Origin: Gnetum montanum
Taxonomy: Eukaryota > Streptophyta > Gnetopsida > Gnetales > Gnetaceae
Assembly (NCBI GenBank): GCA_015680685.1
Contig: MNCI01024072.1
Span: 128,652 to 192,651, forward strand
DNA length: 64,000 bases
Direction of reading: 5' to 3'
The notes beneath the pieces were generated by a model. The model was not told the DNA's origin. It worked only from the letters and a program-made list of their open reading frames with translations, and did no database searches. Below are positions 46,802 to 58,589 of the stretch, in pieces. Positions within the stretch are counted from its first letter, which is position 1, and each line of letters starts with the position of its first letter. The position numbers were made by a program, and so were the translations under genes.

Positions 46802-49626
46802 AATTGTAATAAATAAGGGTGTTGTGGTCACCTGACCCTTTTCAGGGTCTTCCCTAATAGAACTGTTGCAAAAAGTCAATTGGGTTGGCTTTGGTTCTAC
46901 AGGTGCAGAAGGAAGCAAGACTGAATGGATTGCCTTCTCTTCCGCTGGCATATTTTCGTCAACTGAAATTGTCATTAACATGTGGACCAAAGCCTCATGG
47001 TGTGTGGTAGATGTCATGACTAAGTCGTAAAGACTCAGCGTAGTGTTTTTTTGTTTCAAAACTTGTTTGACTTGGGCAAGAGCGTTTAAAAGATCTTGGC
47101 CACCTTCTTGTTTGCTGCCTTTCTCCTCTTCTATTCATCCTAGGAGATGGATTTCCCAAGGAGGGACAGCCTTGGGTCTAGGTTCAGATCCTCTTGAGCA
47201 AGGTGGCGAAGGCTGTGTAGGTGTAGCAATGTTACCTTTAGGTGATGAGGGCGTGGATGCAGGGGGTAAGAGCGTAGGCTTGGAAGCACCTAGAGCAGTA
47301 CTTTCCATTGATGTCTCACCAGTGAAACGCACTTCCTATTTCTTAGGATGAGAAGGCTGTAAAGCTGTCTCATGCTAGGTAAGGGCTATTGGATGGCTTG
47401 GCCTCCTAACAATGAACTGTTTCTTAGGATGAGAAGGCTGTAAAGCTATCTCATGTTAGGCGAGGGCTATTTGATGGTTTGGCCCCCTGATAACGAATAG
47501 TGCTAACGGTGGCGATGCACGCAGCGGTGCAGTTATGCTAATAGGTGGTGTAGGATCTGATGCCCAAGGAGTAGGTGATGCAGGGGCGGATGCCCAGGGA
47601 GGAACTCTCAAGACAAACGACCGTTGCAGATTTGGATTAGCTGCTAGTGGTGCCAGTGTGCTACGTTGAGGCACACGGACCACAAACAAGTGTTGGGATG
47701 GTCAAGGATCACTGTTAATGTCGATGGTGTTGATGATGTATCCGACGTTGTTGGCATTGAGAGGATTCGTGTAAACGTGCAAGGATTGATTCTTAGGATG
47801 CACTGGGTTACTTTCATTCAGCACTAGTTTTCCCTGATTGATCATCCTTTGGATGTCATCTTTTAACGCCATACAGTAATCCATGTTGTGACCGTACTGT
47901 TGGTGGTAGTCTCAGAACTGGTCTAGCATAAAGGCCTTAGGAACTGGGGGCTCATTAGGTAAGGCCAAGGAGGGGTTCCTACAAAGCTCGCAATATCGTT
48001 GATGCTTCTTGGCTCCCTCTTTTGACATCCTCTTGTGTTGGATGTACCTTGCTGCCAGTAATTGCTTCAGAAGATCTAAAGGTTTGACAGACAATGGGGT
48101 ATACTTTGAGTGGTCTTTACGCTCAAAGTTTGGTTTAGGCAGTGCGGATGCCTTAGGTGTAGATGTGGAAGGTTGCGGTGTGTTGCCCTACTTGGGCGTG
48201 GGGTTAGTTTTTGTTGTGGCTAATTTCTTGTCGTTCTTATTACTGTTGTTATTAGGTTTGGCCTCGTTGGCCACAACGGCCACTGTGGCTATTGTAGCCT
48301 TACCCCTATCTTTCTCCTTCTTCGTGAAGGTATTCTTGTATGCAACATAGGCGGGGTCTTTACTTGCCTCGGCCGCGTTCTGAATGCTCTTAGTTTAGGC
48401 AAAGGCCTGACTAAGAGTGCAGGGAGAAAAATAGTATAGCTTAGGCTTGATGAAGTCATTCACTGCACCCTTGAAAACGACCAGAAAATGGACCTCCACG
48501 ATAGGCTCGTGGATTTCATTGAGGGTCGTGCTCCACTACTATATGAACTTCTAGACCAGCTCTAGTGGGTCCTGCTTCACGCTCATCGGTGCGATTGTGG
48601 CAACCCCTATGAATGCTGCTGCTTGTGGCATCCACCACCCAGTAGGTGGTGCTGTTGGAGCAGCAATCGCAGATTGTGCTGGGGGGTAGGCCACTTGTGT
48701 GGCCAGTGGAACAAACCATGGTCCTGCACTCGGTTGTACTATTTGCGGGACTTGGTATGTTTGGTGGCTAGCGTAGCTAGACATTTGCATCGGCTGTGGA
48801 ATAGGTGAAGAAGTGAACAAGGTCCACCATGTAGATGGGCCTGGGCCTGCCATAGTTGGTGGGACATATGTAAAAGCAGGAATGGAAGTAGAATCTAGAG
48901 GCAACTGCGACATAGGTATGGTATGAATGTAGGGCAGGGTAGCCGTAATTGGCGTGTGTTGCGAAGTAAATAGGGATTGGTGAATAGTTTACGGAAGTGT
49001 AGTTACTATGGTTGGGACACGAATGTAGGCGTGTTGGTACGTCGAATGCATAGAATGGCTACCTGTTGCCAGTGGAGTTACAAACTATGACTATGCGAGT
49101 GTGATCCTAAAGGAAGCGACACTAGACAGCGGGTTCATCCAAAAGTACAAGGTAGAAGGGATGGTGGAAGGGTTGGTTTGCCCCCCCCCCCCCCCCAGTT
49201 GGATTGGAAATATAGCTCCTCCTGTCCATCCTGGAAAGCCTCATCGTGATGAGACGCTATGTCTTGCGGCTCCCCAGGCTTAATCACCTGGATCAACTGA
49301 TCTAAAAGCCATTGGTTCATTTGCGTTAAGGGGATGGAAGCGCTGGGAGTGGGAATAAATTCCTTCCCATTGCAGTAGGGGAACTTGAAGCTACACTTCT
49401 CTTCAAACTCTTGCACATCTAAGGGTAGGTTTTCCTACACCTTTGCATAGAGGAAGTTGTATCATTCGTGTTGATAGGCTAAACCCTCAGGTCCCCGATT
49501 TTGGATCCTGAGGGATCGATGTGGCCCCAGCCCTGAGTTGAGCGGTTATTCAGCACCTGTGATGCCTTGAACCGTGAAGGCAACCTCAACGTTAGAGGTG
49601 TTAGCAACAGTGCTTGGTGCAATCAT
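46802..49626 (-). pseudogene. gag: Element D gag
   Basis: Start ATG at 49626 (MIAPSTVANTSNVEVAFTV). Open pieces: 49135-49416 (FPYCNGKEFIPTPSASIPL), 48551-48913 (Pro/Ala-rich), 47912-48094 (ERKDHSKY region upstream, then RYCELCR), 47702-47884 (GHNMDYCMALKDDIQRMINQ) and 46799-47059 (KQKNTTLSLYDL). The C...H...GH...C pattern followed by a Leu-Lys-rich helix is the usual end of Tat-type gag. The frame changes at the 16-C run at 49181-49196. + strand frames 47043-47351, 48009-48350 and 48623-48808 are shadows. Confidence 0.82.
49181..49196 (+). repeat. 16-base C homopolymer
   Basis: Run of C inside gag of element D (Gly codons on the coding strand). The gag frame shifts here, so the run length is either a slippage mutation or a sequencing error. 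Confidence 0.8.
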
Positions 49627-49639
49627 GGTCACAAAGTTA

Positions 49640-50008
49640 AACGATTTTGCAAACGAGGAAAACGAGAAGATCAGAAGGTAATCAAAGGCTTTATGTCTTG
49701 CCATATTTCAAAGGAATCGTCGAAGTGACTGATCTGTACCACACGATGCGTAAACAACCACGAAGGGTGTCACATTTACGCTAGTGCACGATAGGGTATA
49801 GAACGTGTGAAAAACTACCATAAAACAAGAGGGTCAAATGGTGATGGAAAGCTTTATGTCCTGTAGGGTTCCGAAGGAATCATCGAAGTGATCAATGTGC
49901 ACCACATGATGCGTAAACAACTACAAAAGGGTGTCACGTTTACACTAGTGTGTGTCGAGGTGCAAAATTCTTACAAGACTACCATACTACATGGAAAAGG
50001 GCACTGAA
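49640..50008 (-). other. Element D leader with a 163-bp tandem duplication
   Basis: GCTTTATGTC begins at 49688 and again at 49851, and both are followed by AAAGGAATCGTCGAAGTGA- or GAAGGAATCATCGAAGTGA-like sequence and a GATGCGTAAACAAC block. No gene. Confidence 0.75.
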
Positions 50009-50027
50009 GGCCCTCCTTCTAGCACCA
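50009..50027 (-). other. Primer-binding site, element D
   Basis: On the - strand TGGTGCTAGAAGGAGGGCC, six bases from the LTR. Same as element A's site apart from C/T at the sixth base and the last base. Confidence 0.8.
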
Positions 50028-50033
50028 GAAAAC

Positions 50034-51840
50034 TGTAGTAACTAAAAACATCAGCAGCTGGAAAACACCGAGAGGTCGTCGATCGTGACAATCTTAACCC
50101 TGTATCTGTGTGAGGGCCTTGCTGGATTAATCAGAAACAGGGTGCCCTAAATGGTTTGGTCGATTAGACAAGGACTTCATCTGTGTTAATAACTTTTTGC
50201 TAATGTTTAATGTGAAAAACGATGCTTATAACGTAAGATAACAATTGTTAAATGCAAGGAAGCGAAAACTATGTGGAATGCAATGATAAAGAAGAAAATA
50301 AAGAAAAATTTAGGAAGTGCATCGCTTGAAGTTTATGACTTTACTTTGCCAAAGTGGATACAATTAGTTGTGCAACACTAGGAAGCACAGAGATCCCAAA
50401 AGTAACCAGAACGTTTGAAGCAAGCCAACAACGTGCTTGAACGCGGACTCAAAAGCCAACAATGTGAAATGCTACAAAGCCAACTTGCCAATCTTGTTAA
50501 CAAGATATTAACTGAAATAAGGGGTTTGTCTTGCCAACTGCTAACAGAATTTGCTAACTGCTCAAGTTTGCTAATGCTTTCTGCATGGATTTTTGCCAAC
50601 CGAATGCTTAATCTACCAACCTTTTTTCAAATATGCCAGCCAACAACTTGCCAACCAATAATTTTCCAACCCTTTGAGCATTTCTTGTCAGGGTATTTAT
50701 AGGGCCAAGGGGACACATGAAACGAGGTTTGGATGACACGTGTCCTGGACCTGCAAGATGTCAACGTGTCCATGCTGCATGGACATGCAAAGCTGATTGA
50801 TGAGCCTATTAGGCTGCAATTACGCTGTTAGAACTGGAAATGAGTGCTAGTGATGTAAACAAAGGGGTGAAACGTACTGAAGCAGCGTAGCCATCTGCTA
50901 CGCTATGCTATGCTATGGGGCATAGCATGTTTAGCATAGCGTAGCATCTTGCTACGTGGTGCTATGCTATGCAGCGTACCATCTTGCTATGCATTGCTAT
51001 GCTATGTAGCGTAGCACAACGTAGCCACCAGTTCGAAGAAGAAATTTGCAACGAAGTTACTTGCATTTGCTGGAAGCTTTAGCATGCATTGAACTGTTTC
51101 TTCTACTTCTGCATCTTTGCTACGCTCTGCTACACTATGTAGTGTAGCATAGCGTAGCGACTACTTTTCATTCGTCCGAGGTTGCAAACTTTTTCTTGAA
51201 TCTTGATTGTGTTAACAATTGCAATTATGGCTTGCTGATCTTGCCTTTGAGACACCTTCTATTTTTTCTTGCATCATTGCTACGTTGTGCTATGCTATGT
51301 AGCGTAGCATAGTGTAGTAGCCAACATAGCCTACTTTTTTCTTGATCTGCTACTTTTTAGCAAGGGGAGCTTTGCCAAAGGACTTGAAGTTAAGCGAAGA
51401 AACTAATTTTGAAGACCGAAAGTGCTTGCTCAATGCAATTGATATAAGTAAGCTGGGCATTTCTGTCTTACTTTTGCTACGCTGTGTAGCGTAGTATAGC
51501 ATAGCACTTTGTCCTACAACTGTCTTCTGAGGCCTGTTATGCTACATAGCATAGCGTAGCGTAGCAAAATTCTTGACTAGAAAACTTGCCGAACTGTTTT
51601 GCGCAACCTCAGCACCGTTGACAACCCCATGCATTGCTCCTAAGTAGACTATCAGCTAGATGAACTACCCAGGTGGGCAGGCCAGTGAGTCTGTTGGGCC
51701 TATCAACACTGGAAGTAGAAAATTTTCCAAACAGGATAGTCTAAACTCAGAGCGTCTGTTTTCCGCCAAACTGCCATGATGTTGTCTGAATTCTAAGGAC
51801 CTAGTGAAGTAAGAATGCCTTGAAAATTTAGGGTGTTTCA
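50034..51840 (-). mobile_element. Element D 5' LTR
   Basis: 1807 bp, full-length copy. TATAAATA (- strand) at 50694-50701. Five clusters of GCTACGCTATGCTACG-type words at 50881-51026, 51117-51158, 51278-51318, 51475-51505 and 51536-51566, matching the positions in the other LTR. + strand frame 50415-50702 is not a gene. Confidence 0.92.
50694..50701 (-). promoter_or_regulatory. TATA box of element D 5' LTR
   Basis: TATAAATA on the - strand. The 3' LTR lost this region by deletion. Confidence 0.6.
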
Positions 51841-51845
51841 TGGGT

Positions 51846-52440
51846 GATATGGAAAATTAAGAAGTCTAAGAAAGACACTCAAGCACTCAAGCAAGTAGAA
51901 GAGTACAAAGAGTATTGAGTCCCCTTGAAGTCACACCCTTTACAAACCTTGAATCCTCCCTAATTCTAAAACTACCAAGGTCACCAATTGATTAAAATTT
52001 TCTTTAATGGAAGGAACCTCAAATTCCCAGAATGAGGAAAACCATAGAGTTCATTGGATGGGCAGATGACATGGACTCACTACTTGTTCCATGAAAAATA
52101 AACCATGTCAAATTCATCAGACATCGGAATTCAAAAATAGAAACCAAACATCAACAATCACAACATTAAGCACAAACCATCATTAGTAAATAGCAACAAT
52201 GACATTATGTCCTATGACAATAAAGTAGTTTTATTAGCAAAAATAAGAAAATATCACACTTGAATCAAAACAAAACAAAGTAAAAAATATAAGAAAGTGT
52301 AAAATAATCAAGAAAGGATCAAAGGTACTAACAATGGTGTAAAATTAGAAAAATTAAGAATTTGTAAAACAAATAATTTTTAAAAATCAAAAATGTGAAA
52401 AACAAAAAGTAGAAAAATTAAGGAGCCAATTTGATGATTA
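51846..52440 (-). other. Element C spacer, right of element D
   Basis: A-rich sequence following integrase on the - strand, no gene seen. It joined 33520 before D inserted. Confidence 0.6.
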
Positions 52441-53690
52441 GCATAGATGGTCGTCTCCCCCATGACTGAGTTAGAAGGAGGAGATCCAAAGAATAGAACA
52501 TGGTTGTCCACCCATTTAGGTGGTAGTTGCACTAGCCTATCTTGGTTTGAGGAAAGGTTTAACTTGTTGGATGTTGACCAACTACTTTTTACTCAGGCTA
52601 TTAAGTTTGTATATTATCATGGTCCCAGAGGAAAAGGTTTGATCAATTATATAAGGTCTCTCCTACAACATTTAAAAATTTTTCTTTTGAGGTACATGTG
52701 TGGGGTTCTAGTAGAGAACCTTATCTCCTAGTTGAAGTTTTACTTTACTGAATCTAAGGTCATGAAAATACTTGTTGAATGCCTTGTTCACCTCATTCAA
52801 GGATAGGTCCACTAATCAATTTTCATCTAACACGTTCAGGTTGATAAATATTTCTTTCAATGCTAGACTTAGATTAAAATTTAGTTCATAGGTTTTTGAG
52901 AGTGTATGGAGCTTGGATTGAATTAGGAGTGTTGAAATTTTTCCGTACACTAACTCATAGGGATAATAGCCAATAGGAAGTTTCCAAGTTAAACAATAAG
53001 CCCAAAGAGCATTGTTAAGTTTTACACCCCAATCCTTCCTATATTTACTAATGGTCCACGTTAGTATTTTTGTGATCTCCTAGTTGGTTACCTTTGCTTG
53101 ACCATTGGCTTGGGGGTGGTAAGGTGTTGTTAATTTATGTTCTACCTCCAAGCATTGCATTAACGTTTTAAAGGTGGCACCTATGAAGTGAGTTCCATTA
53201 TCAAAAAATAGTGAACATGGCACCCAAACCTATTCACAATATTTTTTTGTATAAATTTGGTAGTAGTGGATGATGTACAATTAGTAACAGCTGCTACTTC
53301 TACCCATTTCATGTAGTAGTTGACTACTATTACAATATATACCTTCTCGTTGGACATGGGTGTGATGGGACCCATGAAGTTAACACCCCATATGTTGGAA
53401 GGTTCAAGTGGTTGAATCTACTATTGAGGACCTTACATGCAAGTAGTCATCCCCTTATCTCATTGATAATGCTCACAAGACTTGACAAACTAGTGGACAT
53501 CCCTAAAGATTGTAGGCCAATAGTATCCTGTCATTAGGATTTTTATGGTTGTGCATCTCCCTACATAGTGGCCTTCACAAAGCCCTTTGTGAGCATCATG
53601 AAGAACACGTAGTTGATCTTCGTCAAGGACAGACCAACAAATCAAGCCATCAGCACACACCTTGTAGAGGTGTCCATTGATTTTCATAAA
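52441..53690 (-). pseudogene. pol: Element C integrase
   Basis: Zinc-binding part at 53490-53687 (HKGLCEGHYVGR, then CEHYQ with one Cys lost). Core: GVNFMGPI (Asp to Asn), FLIMELTS where Asp-x-Gly is expected, and PYHPQANGQAKVTN (Glu to Lys), so all three catalytic residues are gone. LWAYCLTWKLPIGYYPYELVYG follows, and a C-terminal part to about 52440. The + strand frame at 52447-52731 is a shadow. Confidence 0.85.
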
Positions 53691-53918
53691 GTATTTGACC
53701 CGATGAAGGAATTGTTGTTTTTTTCTAAAATCCTAGTCTTATGGCATCTCCTGAATGAGAAGATATGTGAGGATTCCATTATATCATGTTTCTTTTGTAG
53801 GCATTTTTTTACTTATTTCTCCTATAAAAAGAAGTTTGTCTAGAAATTGATCAAAGAGTGGTCTCTCCTCCTCTTTATTATCCCATCTTAAGTGAAAGAG
53901 GTGGTTAACGATCACATT

Positions 53919-54389
53919 CTAGGTTCCTTTATGATCTCCCATTGTGAGATTGAACTCCTGTAAGATCACAAGCCACCATATGACATGAGGGTCCACTGTC
54001 AGCTTATTCATGAGGAAGTGGATTGCATTATGGTTCGTATGCACAAATACTTTGTAACCAAGCACATAGTGCCTGAACTTCTCCAAAGCATACACCATTG
54101 CCATTAATTCTTTCTCCATGGTGATGTAATTTAACTATGCTTCCACAATGCTTTGACTCACATAGTGGATGTAGTATGGAGGTTTCCTATCATCCATCTG
54201 CATGAGTGCTACTCCCAAAGAATACTCAGATGCATCTGTCATGATATGGAAGGGTTTAGAATAGTATGGTGCTTGTAGGATTGGTGTTTCTACGAGTTTC
54301 TCCTTTAATTGTTGGAATGCATGTTCACATTCCTTGGTCCAGATGAAAGGTGCATCTTTCTTTGTAAGCTCTACCAATGGATTTGTGAT
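53919..54389 (-). pseudogene. pol: Element C RNase H
   Basis: Open pieces 54135-54377 (KECEHAFQQLKEKLVETPIL, FHIMTDASEYSLGVALMQ) and 53919-54119 (MEKELMAMVYALEKFRHYVL, VHTNHNAIHFLM). D-A-S and E-K-E-L-x-A are the standard Ty3/gypsy RNase H motifs. Only one RNase H is present, unlike A and D, which separates C from the Tat group. Confidence 0.88.
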
Positions 54390-55010
54390 CTTAGAGAAAT
54401 TCTCTATGAATTGTTGATAGTAGCCAATGTGTCCAAGGAATGATTTGACATCTTTGATTATCTCTAGTTGGTGTGTTATTCCTTTGATGACCCTTATCTT
54501 TTCTGGGTCTACCTCAATCCCTTTTGTGAAATTTAGTGCTCAAATGTAGCTCCATAGGTGGATAAGTCATTCATAAATACTTTAACAGCACTACCGATCT
54601 GTTGTTGAAAGATACTAAGGACCAAGTGTTGTAATGTTGCAAGGGCATTACATAGACCAAATGGCATCTTACAATATTCAAAAGTCCCCCAAGGACTTGT
54701 GAATGTTTTTTTGGCCTAATGTTCTACACAATTTGGTTTGGTTATAGCCACTATAACCATCCAAGAAACTAAAATAACAATGCCTAGATATGGTATCCAA
54801 TACTTGATCCACAAATGGCAAGGAAAATTATCTTTAAATGTTTCCATATTTAATAGCATGAAATCAATGCAGACCTACCATTTTCCATCCTTCTTCGACA
54901 CAATTATGAGTGGGCTAACCCACTCACTATCTATGATGGGATAGATGAACCTCGCTTTGAGGAGTTGTTAAATTTCCTTTTTTGACGATTTTCTTCAATT
55001 TGGGATTCAA
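54390..55010 (-). pseudogene. pol: Element C reverse transcriptase
   Basis: Decayed but readable: WVSPLIIVPKK, KMPFGLCNALATLQ, and VFMNDLSTYG where F-M-D-D is expected, so one catalytic Asp is Asn. Many stops. The + strand frame 54738-54944 is a shadow. Confidence 0.82.
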
Positions 55011-55317
55011 CCACCTCTGCGGCTGCCTTCTAGGCTTCATGGTCAAGTCAATGTAAATATGATGCTGGTATATCCTTGTATTTATTCTTGTTAGCTCAAA
55101 ATATGACTAAGCAAAGGTTGTTGGCCATTTTTTCACCACCTTCAACAACTTTTCTTTTTATTCAGGAGCAAGTTTGGCATCAATTATGACCAGTTTACCA
55201 TTCTTTAAAAATGCATACTCTATTCTAGCCAGTAAAAGTTTTAGCTCTAAGGGCTCTTACTTGAAGTGATCAAGGATTTCTAACATAAGAACATGTTAGG
55301 ATTTTGGTTGACTCCAT

Positions 55318-56000
55318 TCATAATGTGCTACTATCTAAGTCAGTTATCAACCACTGGGTGCCCTCCTGTTTTGTGGCTACTACATATAAACACCTTTGAA
55401 TATTGATCTCTTGTGCACATTGATTGCATGCTTTAATGTGTGTACTTTTGATTGACCAAATATTTTGCACATAATTACATCCATTATCATTATACATGAT
55501 GCATGGAATACACTTCTTCTCAATCTTGCCTAGTTCATTTTCCTTGGATATTTCTAAAGATAGATTTCTTATGCCCATTCGTGCATCGATTGTGCTTAAC
55601 CAAGCCCTTCCCATAATGATGGGAAAGTCACTTGTGCAATTTTCCACCTTGATCACTAAGAAATCAATAGGATAGGATCACCCACAAGCTATGGTCACAA
55701 TGTCCTCTACTAATCCTAGAGGGACTGTAATTAACTGATCTACTAATTCCAGACAAATGTTGCTCTTCTTAAGAGGTCGTAGGTTTTAGACCTTGTACAT
55801 GTCATGGGAGATGAGATTAACTCTGAAACCAAAGTTAAGAAGAGCTTTTCATGGCTCATGTCTAGTGATCTGTAGATAAATGAGTGGACTTCCTAGGTCA
55901 AATATTTTCATAAGAAGATTTCCAACCTTGATCCAATCGGAAATAGCATGAGTTAGCATCACAGTCTAGATCTTAGGTTGCACTTGGTTTGAAGGGCACT
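55318..56000 (-). pseudogene. Element C aspartic protease region
   Basis: The open piece 55318-55656 has FPIIMGRAWLSTIDARM, the C-terminal protease motif (P-I-I-x-G-R-x-x-L) typical of Athila-type elements. The upstream active-site part is too decayed to read surely. Confidence 0.72.
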
Positions 56001-56159
56001 TGAAGGTGTTTGATGCAAAGGATAAGGGTGCTAGAGATATAGGAAAATTAGCCAAACTAGATTGTGGACATTAAAGAGGACAACTAGGTTGGAAGAAGGA
56101 TCTTTTCCTTGATCAATTGTCTAGACCACTTGGCCAAAAAATTGGTTGTGAGTGTATAG

Positions 56160-58440
56160 TCCTCATAGCATTTCATTGTTGCAACTATGGTGGAATCTCA
56201 CCCTACATGGATGGAGCAGGAGGTATCTGGGTTGAAGGTGGTAGTGTATGTGCAAAGGGATGTGGAGGATGATATGGATATGGATATCGGTTTTCCCATC
56301 AAGTAGATGGTGAATGTGTTCAGTGATACTCCAGAGGGTAATAGTGATGTTGGAATGATGTATGACTTGTAGAACTCCTAAGGGAGATAGGCTACTAAAC
56401 ATAGTACCCATATGGATTTGGTTGCCTATAAGGGTACTGCTGCCTTGGCGATGGCATTCCTCATGATTGTGGTTAGTACCACTATTAGTATTATTTGTAT
56501 GGTTGTGTAGGAGTACCACTTGGCTAGTAAGCTTGTTGCTATTGGTGGAACTACCTTGGATTGCCTTGAGGATAAGGCAATCGTCTTAGAGCTTTCCTAC
56601 GTGCTAGGCAAGGATTCAATGCATACACTCTAGACTCTTATAAGTGTGGCACAATAGGACAACATCCCTTTGAATGTTCATATTGATAGGTGTCACATTT
56701 AGTTTTATTATTAGAGTTAGACTCTACAACTTCCTCTACTACAACAGCTTTTCCCTTACCTCTTTGATAGGCACGTTCAGCTTCTTTTCACCTTCTACAA
56801 TTACAATCACTATTTTGCTCTTTGGATTCTTCAGCAATCTTCAAAGCGATTTAAAATTTTTTGTCCAAAAAGTCCCATAACTTGTCAACCTTGGCCAAAA
56901 TATCAAAAATGGATTTTTGGATGGGCAAGGTCTTTCTATTCACCACTTCATCAATTGGTGATTCTTCCTTGTCACAAAATTAAACCTCTCGTTTTCTAAT
57001 GGAAGGGTCCCTATTATACTCTTCAACGCTTTCCCTTTCTTGAAGCTCACTTTCTTCTTTTGCTACCTGCTCAATTAGCCTTTGGATTTGATGAGCTTTT
57101 AGTTCAGACAATCTTCCTTGGGAATACACCCCAAGGATTCTTCTTGTTTCTACTATAATCCCATCTATGATGTGGTAAAGTTGTTTCCTTTAAGAATAAT
57201 CATGGCCAAGGCATCAGTTTAAGAGTGAATAGTATTGGCCCATGGCGGCATCCAAGGGTTCATGTGATTCTTGTTTTTAGCCTTGGATTTTCCTTCTTAG
57301 ATTAGACACTCTAGAGTACATCTAGTATTTGTCATTAAACAACTCTAACATGGTATTTCATCTACAAATAGATTCTAGCTCCAAAGATCAGTACCAACTT
57401 TTACCTTCCTTAATGAGTGTCCTTGGGAAAAACTTGAGTTTTTGTCATTCATTCTCTATGTTCTATAAGGAACAAGCATCATGAAAAGCTTGTAGATGTG
57501 TCTATAGATTAGAGTTATATACCCCCTCAAATCTTGGGATATTGTTCATGTCTAAGTGCTTGATTCGACTATCTTTTATATGCCTAGTTGGAATTTTAAC
57601 TACCTTCGCAATGTTAAGCATGCTTCGAGTCACTAATAGAGGTTCATCATCATCATTTTATCGATGATGCCAATGATGGTTTTGACCACCCCTTCAATTT
57701 TGGTGGCCTTCACGGTCATTGTTATCTCGTTGATCATCTTCATCACGATTATTTTGATGATGGCTTCTATGAGAACTGTCAAATGAAGAGGAATGTTTGG
57801 GATCAGATGAAGAGGATGAAGAGGAAGGTGGATTTCCACCACTACTATGGTGTCCAGCATCACTCTTTTTCTTATTATGATCACCATCCTTAGATCCCTT
57901 ACTATTGTGATGCTTGCTCAAGTCCCTACCTTGGCTGTCACTTTTTCCTGAACCTAATTTATGAATAGTGGATCATAGGTTCAGGTTCACAGCCTTGTCA
58001 CTAGTATCAGGGGATGGAGAATCTTCATGATGATAACCTTTAGTAGGAGGATCCTCATTGTCATCTTTATTTAGTAGGAACAAGGGATTAGTGTAATGTT
58101 TTCCATTTGTAGCCTCATGGAGTTTCTCCTAACGTCGATCTCATTTACATTGTGTTTCATTGGGATAGTAGTTTCAAGTGACATATCCATCCATAACGTA
58201 TTCTTCATGAAGATCTACTATGCCCAACTTCTTAAGGGTTTTGAATAGCATCCTAGGCATAGATTGATCGAGAGGAAAAGCGACATTACCCTCCATATCA
58301 TGCCATTGCAGCTATTCATCCTAATGTAGGATGAAGGTAAAGTTCAACTCAAACTCATCTAGATGAGTGTATACCACCTTGCATTCTTGTGGGACTAGTG
58401 GGTTGGTATCTTCGTGTGGAGAAGAAGAAGATATTTTGCA
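56160..58440 (-). pseudogene. gag: Element C gag
   Basis: Ser/His/Asp-rich N-terminal part (57694-57921), then a retrotransposon gag domain at about 57650-57150: IPRFEGVYNSNL, THLQAFHDACSL, LKFFPRTLIKEGKSWY, LELFNDKY. Further down are RLIEQVAKEESELQ and a damaged knuckle-like KCDTYQYEHSKGCC near 56670. Stops throughout. Frames 57633-57887 and 56163-56519 are mostly out of frame with it. Confidence 0.75.
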
Positions 58441-58569
58441 AAACAAAATAAAATTATTAGTGTGCTTTTACAATTCTATGTATAGTGGGGATAATATTGA
58501 TCTTTAGGTTCGTACAATGATATTAATGATATTCACTTAGACCTAAATAGAGCAAGTTCCACAAACAAA

Positions 58570-58588
58570 GTTCCCAGCAATAGTGCCA
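58570..58588 (-). other. Primer-binding site, element C
   Basis: On the - strand TGGCACTATTGCTGGGAAC, one base from the LTR. It fits the Athila-type tRNA-Asp site TGGCGCCGTTGCCGGGGA after C-to-T and G-to-A changes and one missing G. Confidence 0.75.
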
Positions 58589-58589
58589 A

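Larger units (their letters stand above)
33526..51840 (-). mobile_element. Element D: Tat-group retrotransposon nested in element C, with an antisense gene
   Basis: LTRs at 33526-35030 and 50034-51840, with identical target duplications TGGGT (33521-33525 and 51841-51845). In - strand order: 5' LTR, primer site, leader, gag (49626), protease (to about 46200), a 5.9 kb non-pol gap holding a + strand multi-exon gene, RT-RNaseH-archaeal RNaseH-integrase (40307-36828), a minisatellite, a 3' region, purine tract, 3' LTR. The pol part stays in one frame for 3.5 kb with stops but no frameshift that I can find. Length 18.3 kb. Confidence 0.93.

Noticed and set aside
47043-48350. + strand frames 47043-47351 and 48009-48350
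   Set aside because: They lie opposite the recognised gag of element D and have no motif of their own.
50415-50702. 95-codon + strand frame in element D's 5' LTR
   Set aside because: It is inside the LTR, antisense to it, and disrupted by deletions in the other LTR copy.
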